DNA of 64,000 bases from Planctomycetota bacterium (lineage in GTDB: Bacteria > Planctomycetota > UBA1135 > GCA-002686595). The DNA is taken from assembly GCA_016779225.1 (NCBI GenBank), contig JADHNZ010000012.1, positions 1 through 64,000 of the forward strand, read 5' to 3'. The notes beneath the pieces are model-generated. The model was not told the DNA's origin. It saw only the letters and a program-made list of their open reading frames with translations, and did no database searches. The position numbers and the translations under genes are program-made. Shown here in pieces: positions 28,649 through 37,642 of this stretch (the first letter of the stretch is position 1; each line of letters starts with the position of its first letter).

Positions 28649-31084
28649 ATGTCAAACGAGCAGCCCTCAGCCCAATACGAAGCCAACCAGATCTCGGTCC
28701 TCGAGGGCCTCGAGGCCGTGCGTCACCGTCCCGCCATGTACATCGGCGACACCGATGTGCGTGGTGTGCACCACCTCATCTGGGAGGTCGTCGACAACGC
28801 CGTCGACGAGGCCCTGGCGGGTCACGCAAGCCGATGCCTCGTCACGCTCCAGGCTGACGGCTCGGTCACCGTGGAGGACGATGGGCGCGGCATCCCCGTG
28901 GACATCCACCCGAAGGAGAAGATCCCTGCGGTCGAGCTCGTTCTCACCAAGCTGCACGCGGGGGGAAAGTTCGGCGACGGCGCGTACAAGGTCTCGGGCG
29001 GCCTCCACGGCGTCGGCGTGAGCTGCGTGAACGCCCTCTCGGACTGGCTCAAGGTCACGGTCCACAAGCACGGGAAGATCCACACGATGGAGTTCGCCCG
29101 TGGCGTCAAGAGCAAGGAGCTCGAGGTGATTGGCGACACCGATCACACCGGCACCATCGTGCAGTGGAAGCCGGACGGTTCGATCTTCACGACCGTCGAC
29201 CACCAGTACGAGATCGTCCAGAAGCGCCTGCGCGAGACGGCGTACCTGATGGGCTCCCGCGGCCTCCGTCTGGAGCTCGTGAACGAGGCGAAGGGAACCC
29301 ACGAGGTCTTCGAGTATCCCGAGGGCATTCAGGCCTTCGTGCAGAACGCGAACCAGGGCAAGACGCCGCTGCACGAGGAGATCCTCTTCCTGGCTGGCAG
29401 CGCAGAGAGCCCCGACAACCCCGGAGAGGTCTACGAGGTCGAGCTGGCGATGCAGTGGACCGACGGCTATGCCGAGTCGGTCGCGACCTTCGTCAACAAC
29501 ATCAACACCCACGGAGGCGGCACGCACCTCACGGGGATGAAGACTGCCCTGGCGCGCGTCCTCGGCAAGTACGCCAAGGACTCCAAGGCCCTCAAGGAGG
29601 GGGACACCGGGCCCTCCGGTGACGACTACCGAGAGGGCCTTACGGCAGTGCTGTCCCTCAAGGTGCCCCAGCCCCAGTTCGAGGGTCAGACCAAGGACAA
29701 GCTCGGCAACCGCGAGGCGCAGGGCATCGTTGACTCGGTGATCGGACAACAGGTGGCCACCTTCCTCGAGGAGAACCCCGCCACCGCCAAGTCGATCATC
29801 CAGAAGGCGATTCAGGCCAAGCAGGCCCGGGACGCCGCGCGGAAGGCGCGGGACCTGGTGCGCCGCAAGAGCGCGCTCGCCAGCGGGAGCCTCCCGGGCA
29901 AGCTGGCCGACTGCCAGTCGAAGAACCGCGAGGAGACCGAGCTCTTCATCGTCGAGGGTGATTCGGCAGGCGGGCCCGCCAAGATGGGCCGTGACCGTCA
30001 CATCCAGGCGATCCTCCCCATCAAGGGCAAGATCCTGAATGTGGAGAAGGCCGCGCTCGACAAGATGCTCGGCCACCAGGAGATCCAGCTGATCGTCCAG
30101 GCGATGGGCTGCGGCATCTCCTCCGAGCTCGACCCCGAGAAGATCCGCTACGGCAAGACGATCATCATGACGGACGCCGATGTGGACGGCTCCCACATCC
30201 GCACCCTCCTGCTGACCTTCTTCTTCCGCCACATGCGCCCGCTGGTGGAGCAGGGCCGGCTCTACATCGCGCAGCCGCCGCTCTACAAGGTGACCAAGGG
30301 CAAGCGCTCGGCCTACCTCATCAACGACGCCAGCCTGCGCACCCACCTCATCGACATTGGCACGCAGTCCATGCGCATCGTGGACCGCAACGCCGACCGC
30401 ACCTTCGAGGGCGCTGAGCTGCAGGCCGTGGTCACGACCCTGGCCGAGCTCGACGGACTGGGCGAGGCCGCCATTCCGGTCTGGGCCCCGATTCGCTGGC
30501 GTGATGTCCTGGACCGCTACAACGGCGAGCGGCTCCCCACCTGGTGGGCCCGGGCCGACAAGATCGACCACTACTTTGACACGCACCAGCAGTACGAGGA
30601 CTTCCTCGAGCTGCGTCGCGGGATGGTCGAGGGTGAGCTCGTCGTCTACACCGGACCGGAGGGCGGCACGCTCATGGCCAATGCCCATGTGCTGGGGTCG
30701 CGGCTGAACAAGGTCGCCGAGGCCGCGGCCGTCCTGGCGCGGCTCGAGAGCATGGGCCTGGTGCTGCGCGGTGGCGGGGACTGGATCCTCGAGGGCGGCA
30801 AGGAGCCGAAGCCCGCGTCCGACATCGCCGGACTGGCGGCCCTCACCAAGCAGGGCACCCAGAGTGGCGTGGACATCCAGCGCTACAAGGGTCTGGGCGA
30901 GATGAACGCGGACCAGCTCTGGGAGTCGACGATGGACCCCGAGACGCGCAACCTCTATCAGGTCTCCATCGAGGATGCCCTGGAGGCCGATCAGATCTTC
31001 ACGATCCTGATGAGCGACGGCGTCGAGGCGCGACGGGACTACATCGAGAAGCACGCCCTCGAGGTCACCAACCTCGACGTGTAG
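28649..31084 (+). CDS. gyrB: GyrB, DNA gyrase subunit B
   Basis: 811 residues, the long Gram-negative form (E. coli 804). It provides the ATPase and Toprim parts of gyrase. Visible are the GHKL ATP site ('VDNAVDEALAGHA', 'DDGRGIPVDIH', 'GLHGVGVSCVNALS'), the Toprim motifs (IVEGDSAGG, 'TDADVDGSHIRTLLL') and the C-terminal 'YKGLGEMNADQLWESTMDP'. An extra segment with little conservation lies around 590-745, before the YKGLGEMN motif, as in long GyrBs. gyrA is not in the window. Confidence 0.98.
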   Translation: MSNEQPSAQYEANQISVLEGLEAVRHRPAMYIGDTDVRGVHHLIWEVVDNAVDEALAGHASRCLVTLQADGSVTVEDDGRGIPVDIHPKEKIPAVELVLTKLHAGGKFGDGAYKVSGGLHGVGVSCVNALSDWLKVTVHKHGKIHTMEFARGVKSKELEVIGDTDHTGTIVQWKPDGSIFTTVDHQYEIVQKRLRETAYLMGSRGLRLELVNEAKGTHEVFEYPEGIQAFVQNANQGKTPLHEEILFLAGSAESPDNPGEVYEVELAMQWTDGYAESVATFVNNINTHGGGTHLTGMKTALARVLGKYAKDSKALKEGDTGPSGDDYREGLTAVLSLKVPQPQFEGQTKDKLGNREAQGIVDSVIGQQVATFLEENPATAKSIIQKAIQAKQARDAARKARDLVRRKSALASGSLPGKLADCQSKNREETELFIVEGDSAGGPAKMGRDRHIQAILPIKGKILNVEKAALDKMLGHQEIQLIVQAMGCGISSELDPEKIRYGKTIIMTDADVDGSHIRTLLLTFFFRHMRPLVEQGRLYIAQPPLYKVTKGKRSAYLINDASLRTHLIDIGTQSMRIVDRNADRTFEGAELQAVVTTLAELDGLGEAAIPVWAPIRWRDVLDRYNGERLPTWWARADKIDHYFDTHQQYEDFLELRRGMVEGELVVYTGPEGGTLMANAHVLGSRLNKVAEAAAVLARLESMGLVLRGGGDWILEGGKEPKPASDIAGLAALTKQGTQSGVDIQRYKGLGEMNADQLWESTMDPETRNLYQVSIEDALEADQIFTILMSDGVEARRDYIEKHALEVTNLDV

Positions 31085-31086
31085 GC

Positions 31087-31106
31087 CCCTGGAGGCTTCT
31101 CCAGGG
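31087..31106 (+). terminator. Short hairpin after gyrB
   Basis: Stem CCCTGGAG / CTCCAGGG with a GCTT tetraloop, directly after the gyrB stop codon. No T-tract follows, so it is terminator-like at best. Confidence 0.4.
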
Positions 31107-31138
31107 CCGGTCGTCTCGCTTCGAGGCGGTCAAGGGGT

Positions 31139-31870
31139 ATGGCGCTGCTGGAAGCGCCTCAGGTGGGCGGGGGGCTCGTGTCGATAGGACCGATGGTCCT
31201 CCTCGAGCCCCCCTTGAAGCACACCCAGCGTCTCGACATCGCCCGCCTGGCCGGGATCCTCGGCGAACGGAACCTCGTCGAAGAGGAGGTCCTGACAGGC
31301 CTGCTCGAGGCCTCGCAGACCGGTGCGCAGCCCTTCTGTGAGGCGCTCGTGCAGGGCGGCTTCCTGAGCGACTGGGACCTGGGGCGAGTCGTCAGCGAGG
31401 TCTTCCAGCTCGCCTTCATCCCCACCGAGCAGCTGAAGCCCGACCCGGAGCTCCTCGAGGTCTTCGACGCCGACTTCCTGATGCAGCAGGGTCTCGTCCC
31501 CGTGCACCGGTTCGGAGAGGTGGTCACGGTCGCCATGCCGGGGCTCGTTCCCGCGGATGCGCTCGCTATGCTCGGGGCTGCGACGGACCTGGTGGTGCTG
31601 CCCGTCGTGGGCACCGTCCAAGGAAACCGCGCCTGGCTGGACAAGCACCTCCGCCCTGACATGAGCAGCGACTCACGCTGGGGCAACCTCTTTGACGAGG
31701 GCGAGGCCAATGTCCAGCGCGCCATCGACGGCGTCGCGGCCGCACTCCCCGCCGAGGGGCAGGCCGGTCACGCACGCTCCAACGCCGGCTCCCTGATGGG
31801 TGAGGGGGATGAGGTCGCCTGTGACCTCCCGCCGGCGCCCACCTTCGAGCCGGAGACCCGCGAGGCCTGA
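31139..31870 (+). CDS. Stand-alone GspE N-terminal (MshEN-type) domain protein
   Basis: 243 residues. The middle resembles the N-terminal domain of GspE/PilB/MshE secretion ATPases: 'IARLAGILGERNLVEEEVLTGLLE' then 'FCEALVQGGFLSDWDLGRVVSEVFQLAFIPTEQLKPDPELLEVF' style text and a 'GLVPVHRFGEVVTVAMPGLVP' segment. In MshE this region binds c-di-GMP. No ATPase domain follows; the C-terminal ~70 residues are a Glu/Ala/Gly-rich tail. It could be a free c-di-GMP sensor or a partner of a pilus/secretion ATPase. It follows gyrB by 54 bases; a run-on transcript is possible. Confidence 0.7.
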   Translation: MALLEAPQVGGGLVSIGPMVLLEPPLKHTQRLDIARLAGILGERNLVEEEVLTGLLEASQTGAQPFCEALVQGGFLSDWDLGRVVSEVFQLAFIPTEQLKPDPELLEVFDADFLMQQGLVPVHRFGEVVTVAMPGLVPADALAMLGAATDLVVLPVVGTVQGNRAWLDKHLRPDMSSDSRWGNLFDEGEANVQRAIDGVAAALPAEGQAGHARSNAGSLMGEGDEVACDLPPAPTFEPETREA

Positions 31871-31874
31871 TCCC

Positions 31875-32681
31875 CTAGCGGGGCGGAACCGACCAGCCGC
31901 CTCCAAGGCGCCGGACGAGCAGGCGGTCGGCTAGGCGCGGCGCGAAGGGGGTCAGCGCGCCAAGCAGGCGCCACTTCCAGCGCAGCGTGCGCTCGGGGTG
32001 CGGCTCGTAGGCGAGCTTCAGCACCTCCTCGGCCACGGTCTCCGCGGGGTCCGCTCCGGACAGGTCGGGATGCGCAAGCCCCGAGGGGTTGGGCTGGGCG
32101 TCGAAGAACCCGGTGGCGGTGAGGGCCGGGCAGAGGGTGCAGACCGCGATCCCCTCCTCCGCCCACTCGATGCGCAGGGCCTCGCCCATGGAGCACATGG
32201 CGGCCTTGGAGGCTGCATAGGCCGACTGGCCCGGGATCCCGCGGCGACCCACCACGGAGGCCACATTGACCACCACGGGCTCTGAGCCGCGGCGCAGCAG
32301 GGGGAGCGCGTGCTTTGCGAGCATCAGCGGTGCGAGGACATTGGTCTCGAACACCCTCCGGAGGGTCTCCTCCTCCAGCTCCTCGACCCGCGCGCGGTAG
32401 CCCATCCCCGCGTTGTTGACCAAGAGCTCGAGCCCGCCGCCAAAGGCGCGCTCGAGGCGCTCGAGAGCCTCCAGCACCTCCGCGCTCTGGGTGAGGTCGG
32501 CCGCCAGCGCGAGGTGGCCCGTCCCGGTGAGCGTGCCCCGCACGGCCTCGAGCTCCTCCTCTCGACGGGCCAGCAGCGCCACCTGGAAGCCCGCAGTCGC
32601 GAGCCTGCGCGCCGTGGCCGCGCCGATCCCCGAGGAGGCGCCCGTGACCAGGGCGCGGCGATGGGCGGGGGCGGGCGTCAC
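31875..32681 (-). CDS. Short-chain dehydrogenase/reductase
   Basis: 268 residues, classical SDR. NAD(P)-binding TGASSGIG motif at the N terminus, NNAG motif in 'LLVNNAGMGYRAR', the catalytic Ser in 'VVNVASVVGRRG', and YxxxK in 'SAYAASKAAM'. The sequence resembles SDR proteins that act on lipid or ketone substrates, but specificity cannot be told. Start GTG 32679-32681 overlaps the stop of the upstream gene as GTGA. It is the last gene of the leftward operon that begins at 37483. Confidence 0.92.
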   Translation of the reverse strand: MTPAPAHRRALVTGASSGIGAATARRLATAGFQVALLARREEELEAVRGTLTGTGHLALAADLTQSAEVLEALERLERAFGGGLELLVNNAGMGYRARVEELEEETLRRVFETNVLAPLMLAKHALPLLRRGSEPVVVNVASVVGRRGIPGQSAYAASKAAMCSMGEALRIEWAEEGIAVCTLCPALTATGFFDAQPNPSGLAHPDLSGADPAETVAEEVLKLAYEPHPERTLRWKWRLLGALTPFAPRLADRLLVRRLGGGWSVPPR

Positions 32682-33244
32682 TCTTCGGAGCCGCCGCTCA
32701 GCTTGCGGTACTTGCGGATGGCCTTGGCCCAGCGCGTGATCTCCCGGACGATGACGCGGACCTTCACATCTCCGTCGCCGTACTCGTTGCGGATGTCGAG
32801 CTCCCAGTCCACCACCAGGCCGGCGGCCTCCTCGTAGCGCGTGCGCGCGGCGACGGCCTTCTCGAGGAACAGCGCGTTGTTGCCCGCGGCCTCGGCGGCC
32901 GCGGCCTCCTCCATCAGCGCGTCCGCCTGTGCCGCAAGCTCCTTGGCCCGCACCCAGTCTGGCTCGCTGAGCAGGTCCGCGGGGGAGGCGTCGTAGCCCT
33001 TGGAGCTCTGCGCTCCACCACCCGGCCCGGTCGCGGCCGGCTTGGGCACCGAGCGGGCGGAGTCGTCGAAGGGGTCGGGCTTGGTGCGCGCCTCGTCTAG
33101 GCGCTGGACCGCCTCCGGGGGAAGCCCCCTCTCCTTGGAGCCCGACGCCAGGATTCCGGCGCCGAGGATCGCCACGGCGGCCACGGCGAAGGCTGCGAGC
33201 AGGGGGCTGGCGCTGCTGGCGCCCGTCCGGGAGTGGAACCGCAT
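32678..33244 (-). CDS. Small membrane-anchored protein of unknown function
   Basis: 188 residues. A basic N terminus, then one hydrophobic segment at about 13-34 ('SPLLAAFAVAAVAILGAGILAS'-like, shortened here to SPLLAAFAVAAVAILGAG), then a soluble Ala/Glu/Asp-rich part with an 'AKELAAQADALMEEAAAAEA' helix and a 'DGDVKVRVIVREITRWAKAI' strand-helix. No family was recognised. It lies 47 bases after rsmB and overlaps the SDR gene by 4 bases. Single-pass topology with a periplasmic C-terminal part is likely. Confidence 0.7.
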   Translation of the reverse strand: MRFHSRTGASSASPLLAAFAVAAVAILGAGILASGSKERGLPPEAVQRLDEARTKPDPFDDSARSVPKPAATGPGGGAQSSKGYDASPADLLSEPDWVRAKELAAQADALMEEAAAAEAAGNNALFLEKAVAARTRYEEAAGLVVDWELDIRNEYGDGDVKVRVIVREITRWAKAIRKYRKLSGGSEE

Positions 33245-33291
33245 CCGCGGAGTCTAGCGCCGTGCGCCCGAGGCGGGCGGATGACGGGGGC

Positions 33292-34599
33292 TCAGGCCCT
33301 GCGGACGAGGCGGGTGGCGTGGCCGCCGTCCACCGGGCCACCGGGACCGGGGAGGGCCGTGAAGCTCTCCTCGACCTCGAACTCGGGATGGTCGCGGAGG
33401 AACGCACGCACGCGCTGGTCTCCCTCTTCGGGCTCGAGGCTGCACACGCTCCACACGAGCGCCCCGCCGGGCAGGACGCGGGCCGCGGCGGACTCCAGGA
33501 GGCTCGCCTGCAGCTCGGTCAGCTCGCGCAGGCTTGCAGGCCCCAGCCGCCAGCGGGCGCCAGGTCGAGCTCCGAGCACGCCGGTGTTCGAGCAGGGGGC
33601 GTCCACCAGGACCGCGTCGAAGCGGGCGTCCAGCGCGAGGCCCTTTCCGGCATGGCACGCGACTGGCAGAACGCGACCGGTCAGCCCGCGGCGCTCGAGC
33701 TCTGCGGGCATGCGGGAGAGGCGGCGGCTCGAGCGGTCCGCGGCCACCACCCAGGCCCCGCCCGCCGCGAGGCCAAGAGCCTTCGTGCCAGGAGCTGCGC
33801 ACAGATCGAGGGCGCGCGTCCCGGGGCCGGTGCTCGCGAGGGCCGTGGCGCGTGCTGCGGTCTCTCCCTGCACGAAGAGCCGCCCGGCGCGGAAGCCCTC
33901 GAGCTCGAACAGCTCGCGCGCGCGGTCCGAGGGGAGCCTCCACGAGCCGCCCTCCTGCGCGCAGGCTCCCGCAGCAGCCAAGGCCTCAGCATCCTCACCG
34001 TCTGCGCCGTGCACCGCGAGCGGCGGCTCGTCAATGAACCAGTGCGCGAGGGACTGCGCGGCCTCCTCCCCATGACGCTTCGCCCAGCGCTTGTACAGGT
34101 GAGAGGGGATGTTGAGCGCGTCCTCGGCCCACAGCGCGGGGTGCTCTCCGGGGTCACGGAAGAGCGGGTCGCGGAAGTGGAGCTCGCGGCCAGGGAGGTC
34201 ACAGCGCGGATCGCCGGAGACGCCGGGCTCGAGCTGGCGCTGCACCTCGCGCAGCACGCCGTTGACGATGCGGCCCTTGGAGAGGCCAAGGGTGTCGCGG
34301 GCCGCTGAGACGGTCTCGCTGATGGCCGCGTGCGGCGGCACCTTGTCGAGGAAGAGCAGCTGCGCCAGGCCGATGCGCAGGTGCGCGGCCAGGTCGGCCT
34401 TCGGGGTGCCGTGGGTGAAGCGCTGCACGACGGCGCGCAGGGTGCCGCGGCGGCGCACCTCGGTGCCAATGATGCGGCGGAGCAGGCCTCGGTCGCGGGG
34501 CTCGAGCTCCCATGCGTCGGCGGCGTGGTCGACCTCACGCAGGGGCTGCTCGGAGCCCGAGCGCAGGATCTCCCAGGCAAGGTGGCGAAGGGTGGTCAT
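33292..34599 (-). CDS. rsmB: RsmB-like 16S rRNA (cytosine-C5) methyltransferase
   Basis: 435 residues. NusB-like N-terminal RNA-binding domain (about 1-140) followed by a Rossmann methyltransferase. SAM motif I is in 'ALDLCAAPGTKALGLAA', motif IV with catalytic Cys in VDAPCSNTGVLG, and motif VI in 'WSVCSLEPEEGDQ' with a second Cys. In E. coli RsmB methylates C967 of 16S rRNA. Start ATG 34597-34599 overlaps the fmt stop as ATGA; the fmt-rsmB pair is widely conserved. Confidence 0.93.
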   Translation of the reverse strand: MTTLRHLAWEILRSGSEQPLREVDHAADAWELEPRDRGLLRRIIGTEVRRRGTLRAVVQRFTHGTPKADLAAHLRIGLAQLLFLDKVPPHAAISETVSAARDTLGLSKGRIVNGVLREVQRQLEPGVSGDPRCDLPGRELHFRDPLFRDPGEHPALWAEDALNIPSHLYKRWAKRHGEEAAQSLAHWFIDEPPLAVHGADGEDAEALAAAGACAQEGGSWRLPSDRARELFELEGFRAGRLFVQGETAARATALASTGPGTRALDLCAAPGTKALGLAAGGAWVVAADRSSRRLSRMPAELERRGLTGRVLPVACHAGKGLALDARFDAVLVDAPCSNTGVLGARPGARWRLGPASLRELTELQASLLESAAARVLPGGALVWSVCSLEPEEGDQRVRAFLRDHPEFEVEESFTALPGPGGPVDGGHATRLVRRA

Positions 34600-35528
34600 G
34601 CGGGGTCTCCTCCAAGGCGGGTGCCGGGGCTGAGTGGAGTGCCGCGGAGGAAGGCGGCGTCCTCCATGGCGCCCTTTCCGGCGGGCTTCACCTCGGCGAG
34701 CCGCACCGCCCCGTCGCGGCAGGCCACGCAGAGGCCGGGTCCCTCGAGCACCGCTCCGGGCTCGCCCCGGCCGGCGCACGGCTCGAGCCGCAGCACCTGC
34801 AGGCGCCGCCCGTCGGGAAGCGTCGTGGACGCGCCCGGCCAGGGGCTCATGGCGCGGACGAGGCGCCCGAGCTCTTGCACGGTCGCGGCGAAGTCCATGA
34901 GGCCCGCCTCCTTGGGGACCTTGCGGCAGTGGGTGATGTGGGCCTCGTCCTGAGGCGTCGGCTGGACCGTTCCCGCCTCCACGGCATCGAGGGCCGCCAC
35001 GAGGGCCTCACCTCCGAGGACGGCTAGGCGCGCCGCAAGCTCACCCGCGGTCTCCTCGGCTCCGATGGGGGTGGAGCGCTCAAGGAGCACATCCCCCGCA
35101 TCGAGCTCCAGCACCATCTGCTGGATGCTGATGCCCGTCTCGGTGTCTCCCGCCAGGAGCGCCGCCTGGACCGGGGAGGCGCCGCGCCAGCGCGGCAGGA
35201 GGGAGCCGTGCACATTGAGGGCGCCGAACGGGGCCAGCTCGAGCACCTCCGTGCGCAGCAGCTCGCCGTAGCTGGCGACGGCGAGGACCTCGGGGTCTTG
35301 CTCGCGCAGCCACGCCACGCTCTCGGGCGCGCGCATGCTCTCGGGCTGCAAGACGGGGCATCCCCGAGCGTGCGCAGCGGCGGCCACAGGATTGCGCTGG
35401 AGCGCGCGACCGCGCCCCGAGCGGCGATCCGGGGGCGTCACCACCCCCACGACCTCATGGCTCGACGCGAGCAGCCGCTCGAGGACCGGGGTCGCGAAGG
35501 GAGGGGACCCCAGGAAGAGCGTGCGCAA
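34596..35528 (-). CDS. fmt: Methionyl-tRNA formyltransferase
   Basis: 310 residues. It formylates initiator Met-tRNA with 10-formyl-THF. N-terminal 'FLGSPPFATPVLERLL', catalytic HGSLLPRWRGASP, 'QMVLELDAGD' and the C-terminal OB-like domain around 'VRAMSPWPGA' are typical. Start is TTG 35526-35528, chosen at the point where family homology starts; upstream codons lie in the trxA region in another frame. It is 14 bases downstream of trxA and overlaps rsmB by 4 bases. Confidence 0.94.
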   Translation of the reverse strand: MRTLFLGSPPFATPVLERLLASSHEVVGVVTPPDRRSGRGRALQRNPVAAAAHARGCPVLQPESMRAPESVAWLREQDPEVLAVASYGELLRTEVLELAPFGALNVHGSLLPRWRGASPVQAALLAGDTETGISIQQMVLELDAGDVLLERSTPIGAEETAGELAARLAVLGGEALVAALDAVEAGTVQPTPQDEAHITHCRKVPKEAGLMDFAATVQELGRLVRAMSPWPGASTTLPDGRRLQVLRLEPCAGRGEPGAVLEGPGLCVACRDGAVRLAEVKPAGKGAMEDAAFLRGTPLSPGTRLGGDPA

Positions 35529-35542
35529 GGCAGGCGCCGCGC

Positions 35543-35866
35543 TCAGATGTGGGGCTCGACGGCGGCCTTGAAGGCCGCGTAGGGCATGGCGCCGACCATC
35601 TGGTGGGCGACGGCGCCGCTCTTCAGCACCACGAAGTTCGGGATCGACATGACGCCGTAGCGCGCGGCGACCTCGGGGTGCTCCTGGGTGTTGAGCTTGA
35701 CCACCTTGAGCTTGCCCTCCATCTCGCCGGCGAGCTGGTCGATGGTCGGACCCATCATCTTGCAGGGGCCGCACCAGGGGGCCCAGAAGTCGACCAGCAC
35801 CGGGATGGGGCTGTCGAGGACTTCGGATTGCCAGGTGGCGTCGGTGACGTCGAGGGCGCTGCTCAT
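35543..35866 (-). CDS. trxA: Thioredoxin
   Basis: 107 residues, ordinary TrxA length. Active site WCGPCK at 31-36, preceded by 'PVLVDFWAP'; cis-Pro is in MSIPNF. It reduces protein disulfides in the cytoplasm (no signal peptide). A TAGAAT -10-like hexamer on the minus strand at 35925-35930 lies ~59 bases upstream and partly inside the scpA stop codon, so trxA may have its own promoter besides transcription from S2P-scpA. Confidence 0.97.
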   Translation of the reverse strand: MSSALDVTDATWQSEVLDSPIPVLVDFWAPWCGPCKMMGPTIDQLAGEMEGKLKVVKLNTQEHPEVAARYGVMSIPNFVVLKSGAVAHQMVGAMPYAAFKAAVEPHI

Positions 35867-35927
35867 GGTCGAGGTGGGTTCGGGAGGTGCTGCGGTTGGG
35901 GGGCCCAGAAATCTCTGGGCGAGGATT

Positions 35928-36830
35928 CTAGTCCCCCTGCCCGGGGCCCTCCACCCCGGACTTGGAGGCTGAGGTCTCTGCGGACAAGGACTCCTGGCCT
36001 GCGCCCTGGGCGCCCTCGGCCGGGGGGTCCTCCTCGTCGGGGTCGTCCTCGTCCATGAAGCGCGATGAGCGGATCAGCGACTCGAAGTCGTCCCCCGCGT
36101 CCTCGCGGAGGACCAGCTCGATGGGGGCGCCCTGACCGTCCTGCTGGGCCCCCACGAGGCCGATCTTGACCAGCTCGAGGAGGGCGCAGAAGGCGCCGAT
36201 CATTCCGGCGCGCGTCGGCTCCTCCCCATCCAGGGTCAGGGCCTCCTCGAGCCTCAGCCGGCCCCTGCGGCGGACGGCCTGGGCGAGCTGGGACACATAC
36301 CAGCGCAGCGGCCGCGGGTCGCCAGCCACCGTGTGGGTGCGGTTCGCGAGGGTCTCGCGCATCAGGCGCGAGAAGGTCGCCAGCAGGTCCCAGGCCGTGA
36401 GCTCACCCATGTCCAGCTCGCGCTCGGGGACATGCATGCGCGCCTCGCCCCGGAACCCGCGCAGGTGCTCCTGCTTGCGCCGCTCGAAGCGGTCCCCGAG
36501 GTCATCCGCCGCCCCGCGGAAGCGGCGATACTCGATCAGGCGCTGGATCAGCTCGTCCTGCGGGTCGAGCTCGTCCTCGAGCTCCACCTCCTCGCGCGGC
36601 AGCAGCGAGCGACTCTTGATCGACATGAGCGTCGCGGCCATCACGAGGAACTCACCCGCGACCTCGATATCGAGCTGCTCGAGGTGCTGCAGGTACTCGA
36701 AGTAGCCGTCGATCACGCGGGCGATCTCGACATCCTGGATCTCGACCTCCTGCTCGCGCACGAGGTGCAGCAGCAGGTCCATCGGGCCCTCGAAGACCCG
36801 CTCCAGGAAGACGGTGTACTCCTCGGTCAT
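35928..36830 (-). CDS. scpA: ScpA, segregation and condensation protein A
   Basis: 300 residues. Kleisin subunit of the SMC-ScpAB condensin. N-terminal 'FEGPMDLLLHLVREQEVEI' and 'ATLMSIKSRSLLPREEVELE' and a C-terminal winged-helix-like region ('GMIGAFCALLELVKIGLVGAQQ') are diagnostic. An acidic tail rich in Asp/Glu closes the protein. Start ATG 36828-36830 overlaps the S2P stop by 4 bases. scpB is not in the window. Confidence 0.93.
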   Translation of the reverse strand: MTEEYTVFLERVFEGPMDLLLHLVREQEVEIQDVEIARVIDGYFEYLQHLEQLDIEVAGEFLVMAATLMSIKSRSLLPREEVELEDELDPQDELIQRLIEYRRFRGAADDLGDRFERRKQEHLRGFRGEARMHVPERELDMGELTAWDLLATFSRLMRETLANRTHTVAGDPRPLRWYVSQLAQAVRRRGRLRLEEALTLDGEEPTRAGMIGAFCALLELVKIGLVGAQQDGQGAPIELVLREDAGDDFESLIRSSRFMDEDDPDEEDPPAEGAQGAGQESLSAETSASKSGVEGPGQGD

Positions 36831-37483
36831 GCCCAGTTCCCTCCCGTCAGCGCCCACGCGAAGTCGATCAGCCCGTTGACCATGGAGGTCAGCAGCCCGT
36901 TGGTGCCGGGCAGCACGAAGAACACCAGCACCACCAGCAGCATGCCGTAGCGCTCGAGGCTGGCGTAGGGCACGCGCAGGCCCGGCGGCAGCAGCCAGGT
37001 CATCACCCGCGAGCCGTCGAGCGGCGGGATCGGCACCATGTTGAACGCGGCGAGGAGCATGTTGACGGCGACGCCCTGCTTGAGCACCTCGGGGAGGAGG
37101 TCCTTGGGGTGGTAGCCGAGCGAGAACACGCAGAGCTTGTAGATCGCGAGCAGCAGGACGGCGATCAGCACATTCGAGACCGGTCCTGCCAGCGCGACCA
37201 GGGACATGTCGCGCAGGGGGTTCCGCAGCCGCCGCATGTCCACCGGGACCGGGCGTGCCCCCCCGAAGGCGAACCCCGCCGTCAGGAACATCAGCACCGG
37301 GATCACCACCGTCCACATGGGGTCGATGTGAGCGATGGGGTTGAGGGTCAGGCGCCCGAGCTCGCGCGCGGTGCGGTCCCCGCGCAGGTCGGCGACCCAG
37401 GCGTGGGCGGCCTCGTGCACGGACAGGGAGAGCACCAGGACCGCGATGACCGCGCCTGCCTTGATGATCTGGAGGTCGTCCAT
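36827..37483 (-). CDS. Site-2 protease-like M50 metalloprotease, membrane
   Basis: 218 residues, mostly hydrophobic. The zinc-binding HExxH motif is HEAAH at 23-27, inside the first membrane helix; the second zinc ligand is Asp in 'NMVPIPPLDGSR'. This is the small one-domain branch of S2P proteases that is often next to scpA in bacterial genomes. It cleaves peptide bonds within the membrane; targets are unknown. It is the first gene of the seven-gene leftward operon. A TATCCT hexamer (37495-37500, minus strand) lies 11 bases before the ATG. Confidence 0.9.
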   Translation of the reverse strand: MDDLQIIKAGAVIAVLVLSLSVHEAAHAWVADLRGDRTARELGRLTLNPIAHIDPMWTVVIPVLMFLTAGFAFGGARPVPVDMRRLRNPLRDMSLVALAGPVSNVLIAVLLLAIYKLCVFSLGYHPKDLLPEVLKQGVAVNMLLAAFNMVPIPPLDGSRVMTWLLPPGLRVPYASLERYGMLLVVLVFFVLPGTNGLLTSMVNGLIDFAWALTGGNWA

Positions 37484-37642
37484 GCGTCCTCGCGAGGATA
37501 GGGGTCCTCCGCAGCCCCATCGAGCCCGCGACCGCCGATCTTCCCGCGCGGTTGCCGCGCTGTTGGCGGGCTCCCTAGAATTCCCCGTCTCGGCCCCGCT
37601 GGCCCAGGTGCGCTCGACCTGGGGCGACGGCCGCTCCCGCCC
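37484..37642. promoter_or_regulatory. Divergent promoter region between S2P and kdsD
   Basis: 159 bases that must drive both the leftward S2P-scpA-trxA-fmt-rsmB operon and the rightward kdsD-kdsC-lpt operon. On the plus strand TTGCCG at 37552-37557 and TAGAAT at 37576-37581 are spaced 18 bases apart, a good sigma-70 type promoter ~60 bases before kdsD. On the minus strand TATCCT at 37495-37500 could serve S2P. Confidence 0.55.

Noticed and set aside
28667-31054. A 795-codon open frame on the minus strand opposite gyrB
   Set aside because: Shadow of gyrB codon bias; gyrB is unambiguous.
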